The notes under the pieces: generated by a model
The model's input: the letters and a program-made list of their open reading frames with translations, nothing else
Databases searched by the model: none
What the model was told of the DNA's origin: nothing
Shown here: positions 57,625 through 64,000 of the stretch, piece by piece
Layout: every line of letters begins with the position of its first letter
How positions within the stretch are numbered: position 1 is the first letter of the stretch
Assembly (NCBI RefSeq): GCF_039522365.1
Contig: NZ_BAAADJ010000023.1
Span: 222,414 to 286,413 of the forward strand
Reading direction: 5' to 3'
Length of the DNA: 64,000 bases
Source of the DNA: Bacillus carboniphilus
GTDB lineage: Bacteria; Bacillota; Bacilli; Bacillales; JC228
Position numbers and translations under genes: made by a program

Positions 57625-58764
57625 ATGAAATCGACAGAAGAACAACAAAACAAGAAGGAAATAATACGAAAAAAAATGATAGAGAGACAGAGCGAGGCAC
57701 GGACAGTAAGGAAAATTGTTTTTATTGTTACAATAACCTTGTTTTTATTTGTGGGAGGAGCTATTTTAGGTGGTTTTCTTTATGTAACTTCTGCATTAAA
57801 ACCGGTTGACCCAGACAGTGATAAAACAACTCCTGTTGAAATTCCAATAGGGTCTAGTGTAACGTCTATTGCAAATATCCTAGAAAGCGAAAATATTATT
57901 AAAGATGCAAAAATCTTTAAGTACTATATAAAATTTAAGAATGAATCTGGATTTCAAGCAGGGCAGTATGACCTATCGCCATCAATGACGTTAGACCAAA
58001 TTATTGAAAGCTTGAAAACTGGTAAAGTCATGCGGGATGTTGCGTTTAAGATGACAGTACCTGAAGGATTATGGTTGGAAGATATTGCTGGCATCATTGC
58101 TAAGGAAGTGGACTTAACTCAGGAAGAGGTATTTGAAACTTTAAACGATCCAGAATTTATTAGTAAAATGATGGAGAGCTATCCATTCTTACTAACGGAT
58201 GACATACTTAATGAGGCTGTTAAATACCCATTAGAAGGCTATTTGTTCCCTGCAACTTATTCGTTTTACGAGAAAGAACAAACAGTAGAATCGATTGTTC
58301 GTGAGATGTTATCGAAAACATCTGATGTTCTTTTGGGTTACCAAGGACTAATGGAAGAAAGACAGCTAACCGTTCATGAGACCTTAACAATGGCATCGCT
58401 TATTGAGGAAGAGGCAACTGAATTGGTGGACCGTCATGCTATTTCAAGTGTGTTTTATAACCGTATGGAGATTGGAATGGCCCTGCAAACAGACCCAACA
58501 GTAGCCTATGCCATTGGAGAACATAAGGAAAGAACCCTTTATGAGCATACTGAGGTCGATTCACCATACAATACCTATCAAGTGCCAGGATTACCACCTG
58601 GTCCGATTGCAAATGCTGGGGTTATGTCGATAGAGGCAGCTCTTAATCCCGAAGAAACTGGCTATTTATACTTCTTAGCTACACCAGAAGGTCAAGTTCT
58701 ATTTTCGGAGACACTACAAGAGCATAATGCTAAAAAGGCAGAACACATTACCAATCAAAATTAA
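57625..58764 (+). CDS. mltG: Endolytic murein transglycosylase MltG
   Basis: MltG cuts nascent glycan strands and is thought to terminate their elongation in the membrane. There is a basic cytoplasmic N-terminus (1-30), one TM segment (about 33-56, VFIVTITLFLFVGGAILGGFLYV), a LysM-like region (about 65-130), and the YceG domain with the catalytic glutamate in MASLIEEEA (about 255-263). The DPTVAYAIG and PGLPPGPIANAG motifs are also present. ATG 57625 is chosen because AGTGGGGG precedes it. It has 379 residues. B. subtilis yrrL is the counterpart. Confidence 0.93.
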   Translation: MKSTEEQQNKKEIIRKKMIERQSEARTVRKIVFIVTITLFLFVGGAILGGFLYVTSALKPVDPDSDKTTPVEIPIGSSVTSIANILESENIIKDAKIFKYYIKFKNESGFQAGQYDLSPSMTLDQIIESLKTGKVMRDVAFKMTVPEGLWLEDIAGIIAKEVDLTQEEVFETLNDPEFISKMMESYPFLLTDDILNEAVKYPLEGYLFPATYSFYEKEQTVESIVREMLSKTSDVLLGYQGLMEERQLTVHETLTMASLIEEEATELVDRHAISSVFYNRMEIGMALQTDPTVAYAIGEHKERTLYEHTEVDSPYNTYQVPGLPPGPIANAGVMSIEAALNPEETGYLYFLATPEGQVLFSETLQEHNAKKAEHITNQN

Positions 58765-58774
58765 TATTAGTAAT

Positions 58775-58809
58775 AGGGGTGAGAGACTTCTCTTTCCCCT
58801 CTTTTTTAT
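58775..58809 (+). terminator. Terminator after mltG
   Basis: AGGGGTGAGAG (58775-58785) pairs with CTCTTTCCCCT (58790-58800) with one mismatch, followed by six T. Confidence 0.85.
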
Positions 58810-58881
58810 GGTACTATATGAAAGTTCGTATTTTACAAAGACAAACGATCCCCAGAATGTTGTTTGGAGGAGGTTATTCAC

Positions 58882-59541
58882 ATGAATAACTCAGATTTTT
58901 CTGCTATTAAACAGTACATCTCAGACTTATACGTTGAAAAAGACCCCTTGTTCCAAGAGATGGAGCAATACGCCACGGAGCATTCAGTTCCTATTATGGA
59001 AAAGGATGGCCTAGAGACATTACGTCACTATCTTCGTTTCTTAAATCCCGAGAAAATATTAGAAATAGGTACGGCAATTGGGTACTCTGCGTTAAAGATG
59101 AATGATGCATGTCCAAACAGCATTGTGTATACAGTTGAAAGGGATCTAGTTAGGGTAAACGAAGCAAATGATTTTATTGCAAGGAAAAATAAAGCTAATC
59201 ATGTTCATATTATTGTTGGTGATGCATTAGAAGTGTCTGACCAAGTTACACTTCATGCTCCATTCGATGTTTTATTTATCGATGCAGCTAAAGGGCAGTA
59301 TAAGAAATTTTTTGAACTGTATAGCCCACTCGTAAGAAAAGGCGGCTTTATTTTTTCTGACAATGTATTGTTTAAAGGGTTAGTGGCAGAAGTAAATATG
59401 GAACGTAGCTCAAAGCGAATTGAAAAAATGATTGATAAAATAAAACACTATAACGAATGGCTATATACCAACCCTTCTTATGACACGGTCATTTTGCCTG
59501 TAGGAGATGGGCTTGCGGTTTCACGAAAACTTCACGAATAA
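58882..59541 (+). CDS. trmR: tRNA 5-hydroxyuridine O-methyltransferase TrmR (YrrM)
   Basis: This class I SAM-dependent O-methyltransferase forms 5-methoxyuridine at tRNA position 34 from 5-hydroxyuridine. The SAM loop reads LEIGTAIGYSALKM (about 57-70) and the metal-binding region VLFIDAAKGQYKKFFE (about 130-145). It has 219 residues from ATG 58882, which follows GGAGGAGG by 8 nt. In B. subtilis, the two U32-peptidase-like genes that make the 5-hydroxyuridine substrate (yrrN and yrrO) follow directly; here udk comes next after 120 bases. Confidence 0.92.
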   Translation: MNNSDFSAIKQYISDLYVEKDPLFQEMEQYATEHSVPIMEKDGLETLRHYLRFLNPEKILEIGTAIGYSALKMNDACPNSIVYTVERDLVRVNEANDFIARKNKANHVHIIVGDALEVSDQVTLHAPFDVLFIDAAKGQYKKFFELYSPLVRKGGFIFSDNVLFKGLVAEVNMERSSKRIEKMIDKIKHYNEWLYTNPSYDTVILPVGDGLAVSRKLHE

Positions 59542-59661
59542 AGTATGAAAATCTATGCGAATAAGTAAAATACCTTTTTGTAGATATGGAGGTAGATCTG
59601 AACTTTTAAGCATAGGCACGAACATTATTGTCACATAATAGAATGTGAAAGGAGAACGAGC

Positions 59662-60297
59662 ATGGGAACGAAACCGATTGTCATTGGCGTGGCAGGGGGA
59701 TCTGGTTCTGGAAAGACCAGTGTTACGAAAGCGATTTATGATCGTTTTCAAGGGCACTCTATCTTAATGATTGAACAAGATTCGTATTATAAAGATCAAG
59801 CACATTTGCCATTTGAAGAAAGACTATTGACGAATTATGACCATCCCCTCGCGTTTGATAATGACTTACTTATTCAGCATATCGAGCAATTACTAACTTA
59901 CAAACCAATTGAAAAACCAGTATATGATTATAGTCGACATACTCGTTCCCAAGAGGTTATTGTTGTAGAACCAAAAGATGTTATTATACTAGAAGGAATT
60001 CTAGTTCTAGAGGATGAACGTCTGCGTGGTTTAATGGATATCAAATTATTTGTAGATACTGATGCTGACATTCGCATTATTCGCCGACTTGTTCGTGATA
60101 TTCAAGAAAGAGGACGTACGATGGATTCAGTGATCGATCAGTACACAAATGTTGTTAGGCCGATGCATAATCAATTCATTGAGCCAAGTAAAAAATATGC
60201 TGACGTAATCATACCAGAAGGTGGCCAAAATAAGGTTGCAATCGATTTAATGGTTACAAAAATTCAAACGATTCTTGAACAAAAATCATTTTTGTGA
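59662..60297 (+). CDS. udk: Uridine kinase
   Basis: Udk phosphorylates uridine and cytidine in pyrimidine salvage. The P-loop [10 protein letters not shown] is at residues 12-21; EQDSYYKD (about 35-42) and [12 protein letters not shown] are the nucleoside-binding motifs, and [12 protein letters not shown] provides the lid. It has 211 residues, usual length. GAAAGGAG precedes ATG 59662. It is a one-gene unit ending in a terminator. Confidence 0.97.
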   Translation: MGTKPIVIGVAGGSGSGKTSVTKAIYDRFQGHSILMIEQDSYYKDQAHLPFEERLLTNYDHPLAFDNDLLIQHIEQLLTYKPIEKPVYDYSRHTRSQEVIVVEPKDVIILEGILVLEDERLRGLMDIKLFVDTDADIRIIRRLVRDIQERGRTMDSVIDQYTNVVRPMHNQFIEPSKKYADVIIPEGGQNKVAIDLMVTKIQTILEQKSFL

Positions 60298-60351
60298 AAC
60301 AATAGCATAAGTATATGGACAAATAGTGTATGTAAAGCGCTATCATAACAA

Positions 60352-60382
60352 AAGGGTGCGGTAGATATCGCATTCTTTTTCT
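60352..60382 (+). terminator. Terminator after udk
   Basis: AAGGGTGCG (60352-60360) pairs with CGCATTCTT (60369-60377) through two wobbles, followed by T residues. Confidence 0.72.
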
Positions 60383-60442
60383 GTACTCTATTAAAGATGG
60401 AATAATTTGGTTTTTATGGATTGAAGGAGTGTGAAGGAAAAC

Positions 60443-60919
60443 ATGGCACAAGAAAAAGTTTTCCCGATGACAAAAGCCGGGAAAGAAAAATTAGAACAAG
60501 AATTAGAACAGCTAAAAACAGTAAAAAGAAAAGAAGTAGTGGAAAGAATTAAAATTGCACGTAGCTTCGGGGATCTGTCTGAGAACTCTGAGTATGATTC
60601 TGCGAAAGAAGAGCAAGCTTTCGTTGAAGGTAGAATCACTACTTTAGAAAACATGATTAGAAATGCAAAAATCATCGAGGAAGATGATTTGAATTCAGAT
60701 ACAGTATCACTGGGTAAATCTGTTACTTTTATTGAATTACCAGACGGTGATGAAGAAACGTACACGATTGTAGGTAGTGCGGAGGCAGATCCATTTGATG
60801 GAAAGATCTCGAATGACTCACCTATTGCAAAAAGCCTTATGGGTAAAAAAGTAGGAGATGAAGTAGTCGTTCAAACTCCTGGTGGGGAAATGAATGTAAA
60901 AATAGTATCGATTAGCTAG
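60443..60919 (+). CDS. greA: Transcription elongation factor GreA
   Basis: GreA rescues backtracked RNA polymerase by stimulating transcript cleavage. The N-terminal coiled coil (about 5-75) carries the acidic tip in [17 protein letters not shown] (about 40-56), and the C-terminal FKBP-like domain (about 85-158) has [17 protein letters not shown]. It has 158 residues from ATG 60443, after GAAGGA; the GTG at 60431 is rejected. Its terminator is merged with the ribosome binding site of pbpI. Confidence 0.97.
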   Translation: MAQEKVFPMTKAGKEKLEQELEQLKTVKRKEVVERIKIARSFGDLSENSEYDSAKEEQAFVEGRITTLENMIRNAKIIEEDDLNSDTVSLGKSVTFIELPDGDEETYTIVGSAEADPFDGKISNDSPIAKSLMGKKVGDEVVVQTPGGEMNVKIVSIS

Positions 60920-60933
60920 TCTAAAGAATTACA

Positions 60934-60965
60934 ACCTCGTCAACAATGTTGGCGAGGTGTTTTTT
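60934..60965 (+). terminator. greA terminator overlapping the pbpI ribosome binding site
   Basis: ACCTCGTCAAC (60934-60944) pairs with GTTGGCGAGGT (60948-60958) around a 3-nt loop, followed by six T (60960-60965). The 3' arm includes GCGAGGTG, the only ribosome binding site for pbpI, and the T run ends directly before ATG 60966. Confidence 0.88.
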
Positions 60966-62738
60966 ATGTTAAGAAAAAGACGACTATATACTTTTTCATT
61001 TCTTATTACGCTATTGTTAATCGTTTTATTAGTTCGTTTAACTCAAATTCAAATAGTAGATACAGAAACATTCTCTGACCAAAATATAAATTTACTGGAG
61101 GCGAGTGTCACGCAAAGGACACAATCAGTAGTGATTGATCAGGGAAGAGGGAAGTTCTTTGATAGAGAAGGAAATCCGCTTACCCACTTTACAATCCCAA
61201 CCCTTATTCTTTTTCCCTTTTTAAAACAAATGGATTGGGATATTAGTTCAGTTGCAGAAGTAATAGGGGTGTCAGAGGACGTTTTGAAGACAGCTGTAAA
61301 TGAAGCAAAGGAGCCTTTTATCTTTGGAGGAAAAGATCCTATTGAACTTACAGAAAATCAGGTAAATAGAATCAACGCTTTACAGATACCAGGTGTTTTT
61401 GCTGTACATAAACAGTTTACTCGGCAAGAAATACCTGCCGAACAACTGATAGGAATGATTAGAGAGAATCCAGATGTTTTAATGGAAAGGTACGCAGATA
61501 GAGATATCCCTATTCATACGATGATAGGGATTACAGGTCTTCAGCAGAGCTTTGATGAATTTTTATTACAAGAGGGAGAAACAAAGCTTTTGTATCATGT
61601 AGATGCAAAAGGCGGTCCACTATTTGGAATTGACGTTAAGTACATAGACCCTGCCAACCCTTTTTATCCTGTTAACGTGAAGACCACGCTTGATATGGAT
61701 ATCCAACTAATGCTTGAGAGGCTCGTGGATGAGCAAAGAATTCAAAATGGAGGTGTTGTGTTATTAGATGTGGAGACAAACGATATTTTAGGCATGGTGT
61801 CACGTCCACATTTAAATGAATCTTCTCCGTTTCATGATGACGGTGCTACTAACTTCATGATTACCCCACAAATCATGGGTTCTGTTTTTAAGACAGTGGT
61901 TGCAGCAGCAGCGATTGATTTAGAACTGGATGTACCTTCAAATACGTATAACTGTAGTTTGAACATACGGGATGAAAAAGATCCTGAATATGACTATGGC
62001 TACTTAAACATGGAAGAGAGCTTCGCAAAGAGCTGTAACCGGACCTTTGCATTATTGGCTGAACAAATCCAAAACGAGGACCCCACTCTTTTGGAGAACT
62101 ATGCAAAGAAGTTATCGTTGATCGATTTAAACGGATGGGAAGGGGACGTTTTTCATTATACTGATTTCAAACAACTAAGTGGTGAAAAGCCTGGAAGAGT
62201 GTTTAGTCGAGATGAGGACCGGACAGACTCTAATCTAGTTCGAATGACTGGGATAGGTCAGCATGAAGTTCGAGCAACACCGCTGGGGGTAGCAAGTATG
62301 ATGGCTACTATTGCACGTGGTGGTGAAAAGCTGTCTGCTCGAGCAGTTAGTGAATTAAACTATAAAAATGGTACAACTCTCTTTGAATTTCCTGTACAAA
62401 AAAAGGATAGTGAAACAATATCGCCTTATACCGCCATGAAGCTTCAGCATTTATTAAGAGAAGTAGTGGTCCATGAAGAAGGAACAGGTAGGTGGTTTCA
62501 AAATCTTCCATATGCTGTGGCTGGAAAATCTGGAACAGCAGAAACAGGTATTGAGAAAGAGGGTGTTCAACTCCATAATAAATGGTTCGCAGGCTATTTT
62601 CCTTTCGATCAACCAAGGTATGCCCTTGTAGTTGTTAATTTGGGTGTACAACAAGACGAAGGTGGAATAAACCCATTGTTTAGTGATATCGTACAAGGTA
62701 TATTTGATTTAGATGAAAAGAAAAATAAGGTTGAATAA
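60966..62738 (+). CDS. pbpI: Class B penicillin-binding protein PbpI (PBP4b-like)
   Basis: This is a membrane-anchored transpeptidase. It has a short cytoplasmic N-terminus, TM at about 8-25, a dimerisation domain (about 45-250), and a transpeptidase domain (about 255-590) with the catalytic serine S306 in GSVFKT, the SCN motif at S356 and KSG at 521-523. It has 590 residues from ATG 60966, which is preceded by GCGAGGTG. Compared with cell-division PBPs it has no PASTA domains. B. subtilis yrrR, described as sporulation-related, is its positional equivalent. Confidence 0.92.
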   Translation: MLRKRRLYTFSFLITLLLIVLLVRLTQIQIVDTETFSDQNINLLEASVTQRTQSVVIDQGRGKFFDREGNPLTHFTIPTLILFPFLKQMDWDISSVAEVIGVSEDVLKTAVNEAKEPFIFGGKDPIELTENQVNRINALQIPGVFAVHKQFTRQEIPAEQLIGMIRENPDVLMERYADRDIPIHTMIGITGLQQSFDEFLLQEGETKLLYHVDAKGGPLFGIDVKYIDPANPFYPVNVKTTLDMDIQLMLERLVDEQRIQNGGVVLLDVETNDILGMVSRPHLNESSPFHDDGATNFMITPQIMGSVFKTVVAAAAIDLELDVPSNTYNCSLNIRDEKDPEYDYGYLNMEESFAKSCNRTFALLAEQIQNEDPTLLENYAKKLSLIDLNGWEGDVFHYTDFKQLSGEKPGRVFSRDEDRTDSNLVRMTGIGQHEVRATPLGVASMMATIARGGEKLSARAVSELNYKNGTTLFEFPVQKKDSETISPYTAMKLQHLLREVVVHEEGTGRWFQNLPYAVAGKSGTAETGIEKEGVQLHNKWFAGYFPFDQPRYALVVVNLGVQQDEGGINPLFSDIVQGIFDLDEKKNKVE

Positions 62739-62906
62739 AAAAGGTGTGCGTCCCCGAATATATTTCAATCTTTTTACAAAGATAGGTTGGACTACAATGA
62801 AAAAAAACATCATGTTAAAATAAGGACTATGGCTTAGTGTGTTTATTTCATCATTTTATAAAAAAGACAAACAACTTCCATATGTATAGAAAAGGGGAGA
62901 GAGGAC

Positions 62907-63656
62907 TTGAAGAACGACTATAAAGATTTTTATGTAGGGTCTAGAGCCCAAGCAAGGTCAAAAAAGAGAAAATCAAATATTATATTAAATAGCCTAATCG
63001 GAATCATAGTGTTACTCATAATTGTTGTAGGAGCAAATATCTTACTTGGTTCTGACGATAATCAAGCCAGTCCAAATGAACAAAATAATACTGAAAATAA
63101 TAATGGTGTAGGAACTGAGGCAGAAGAGGAAGATGAAACCACAGATGCTGAGGAAGAGACGCCTATGGAAGAAACTGAAGACCCAACAGATTCAGAAACA
63201 GAAGATCCTTCTGAGACAGAAACAGATGAACAACCTAGTGATGAAACTGGTGAAGAAACAGATACAGACTCAACGGTGGATATAGAAGAAGGTTCATCAA
63301 CTGATGTAGAAGAAAGTGACGACCCTAATGTGGCTGGAACGATTGTCAACCAACATTGGGAGCCAATTGGCACGGAACAGACAGGTGAACACACTAAGAA
63401 CTTTTCTTCCGATTCACAAGATTGGAAAGAAATGCAAATGGCGATTGCATCTGCTCTTGGAACTTCCACCGATGGTCTAACCTATTGGTGTGTAGAAAAT
63501 GGTGGAGCTGACCAAGTCATTGGTACAGTAACCGCAAAATCGAACGTAAACGAGCCTTATCGTGTTTACATTGAGTGGATTGACGGCCAAGGCTGGAAGC
63601 CATTCAAAGTGCAAACACTTGTAGAGAATGACAAGAAAAATAGCTGTGGTGGTTAA
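62907..63656 (+). CDS. yrrS: YrrS-like membrane protein with DUF1510 domain
   Basis: A basic N-terminus (SRAQARSKKRKSN) precedes one TM segment (about 24-46, IILNSLIGIIVLLIIVVGANI). Residues about 52-145 are a low-complexity acidic linker dominated by Glu, Asp, Thr and Ser. The conserved DUF1510 domain (about 146-249) is extracellular, with VNQHWEPIGTEQTGEH and VYIEWIDGQGWKPFKVQ. The function is unknown; the pbpI-yrrS pairing is conserved. The start is TTG 62907, after AAAGGGGAGAG. The linker is longer than I remember for B. subtilis, and the gene ends at a strong terminator. Confidence 0.92.
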   Translation: MKNDYKDFYVGSRAQARSKKRKSNIILNSLIGIIVLLIIVVGANILLGSDDNQASPNEQNNTENNNGVGTEAEEEDETTDAEEETPMEETEDPTDSETEDPSETETDEQPSDETGEETDTDSTVDIEEGSSTDVEESDDPNVAGTIVNQHWEPIGTEQTGEHTKNFSSDSQDWKEMQMAIASALGTSTDGLTYWCVENGGADQVIGTVTAKSNVNEPYRVYIEWIDGQGWKPFKVQTLVENDKKNSCGG

Positions 63657-63661
63657 GTCGG

Positions 63662-63693
63662 AAAGCCCGAGGACAAATCCTCGGGCTTTTTTC
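63662..63693 (+). terminator. Rho-independent terminator after yrrS
   Basis: AAAGCCCGAGGA (63662-63673) pairs with TCCTCGGGCTTT (63678-63689) around CAAA, followed by T residues. Confidence 0.95.
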
Positions 63694-63702
63694 TGTATGC
63701 AA

Positions 63703-63900
63703 AAGGTGCAATTATTGGGCTGAAGGTGCAATTATGGGCTGAAGGTGCAATTATTGGGTTGAAGGTGCAATTATTGGGCTGAAGGTGCAATTATTGGGCT
63801 GAAGGTGCAATTATTGGGCTGAAGGTGCAATTCTGGGGTTGAAGGTGCAATTCTCGGGCGGAAGGTGCAATTATCGGGTTGAAGGTGCAATTATTGATAA
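63703..63900. repeat. Ten-copy 20-bp intergenic tandem repeat
   Basis: AAGGTGCAATT recurs at 63703, 63723, 63742, 63762, 63782, 63802, 63822, 63842, 63862 and 63882, at 20-base spacing (once 19). The unit is about AAGGTGCAATTATTGGGCTG, with changes concentrated in the last eight bases. It starts 10 bases after the yrrS terminator. Confidence 0.96.
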
Positions 63901-63995
63901 AGTCCATATAATTGTGTAAAAACAAAAAGGGGTCAAATTATTCCTTCCTGGTTACAATGTTTAACAACCACGTAAAACATTAGGAGGAAATAATT

Positions 63996-64000
63996 ATGAC
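63996..64000 (+). CDS. Start of the next gene (truncated by window edge)
   Basis: ATG 63996 follows TAGGAGGAAATAATT, a strong ribosome binding site at about 63981-63988. Only the first codon and two bases are visible, so the product cannot be named. TACAAT at 63953-63958 could be its -10, with no good -35. Confidence 0.75.

Noticed and set aside
63062..63469. 135-residue minus-strand frame inside yrrS
   Set aside because: It mirrors the acidic low-complexity linker of yrrS (Ser/Val-rich product) and has no ribosome binding site.
63703..63900. CRISPR array
   Set aside because: Units are contiguous with no unique spacers, and no cas genes are present. The same applies to the arrays at 30.0 and 42.2 kb.

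Overview
The window is chromosomal DNA from a low-GC, endospore-forming member of the Bacillaceae. The evidence is a dense set of sporulation genes (spoIVFA/spoIVFB, spo0B, safA, bofC, spoVB, a YhcN-type lipoprotein), B. subtilis-like gene order almost throughout, strong AGGAGG ribosome binding sites with many TTG starts, and Gram-positive T-box leaders, a ribosomal protein L21 leader and a 6S RNA. I do not assign a species. No prophage, insertion sequence, CRISPR array, tRNA or rRNA gene was found. Most of the window is core genome, with accessory material confined to short intergenic islands and a few gene gains or losses compared with B. subtilis as I recall it.

Layout. 1-5.1 kb: the end of minD, the SpoIVFA/SpoIVFB pro-sigma-K processing pair, an RNase E/G homologue, then L21 leader-rplU-prp-rpmA. 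5.2-8.0 kb: spo0B-obg-pheA. 8.1-13.4 kb: a NAD locus in which nifS-niaR diverge from nadB-nadC-nadA over a NiaR-like operator. 13.6-18.4 kb: safA, a phosphotransferase-fold protein, nadE, a sporulation lipoprotein and bofC. 18.5-22.9 kb: ruvAB, a DUF2905 protein, queA-tgt and yajC. 22.9-28.5 kb: membrane proteins, spoVB, comN and secDF. 28.6-36.1 kb: a cation-efflux protein, a LapA-like protein, recJ-apt-relA-dtd. 36.1-43.3 kb: a five-SH3b amidase, yrzK, T-box-hisS-aspS, 6S RNA and tcdA. 43.3-51.7 kb: rarA, a YczE-like protein, cymR-iscS-mnmA, a TPR protein and recD2. 51.9-59.5 kb: a small zinc-ribbon protein, a YrrI-type permease, T-box-alaS, ireB-ruvX-yrzB, mltG and trmR. 59.6-64.0 kb: udk, greA, pbpI, yrrS and the first codon of the next gene.

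How the genes work together. Three themes recur. Spore development: SpoIVFA/FB and BofC act on sigma-K activation, Spo0B in the phosphorelay, SpoVB in cortex synthesis and SafA in coat assembly. tRNA biology: queA/tgt, hisS, aspS, alaS, dtd, tcdA, iscS/mnmA and trmR. Cofactor and stress metabolism: NAD synthesis, CymR, and RelA/Apt.

Less ordinary features are three unrelated intergenic tandem repeats (51-, 21- and 20-bp units), each in the spacer after a terminated transcript; a GC-rich 167-bp element with inverted ends downstream of mnmA; a greA terminator whose 3' arm is the pbpI ribosome binding site; a possible AUC start for the YrzE-like protein; trmR without the usual neighbouring U32-peptidase-family hydroxylation genes; and an RNase E/G gene that B. 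subtilis lacks.
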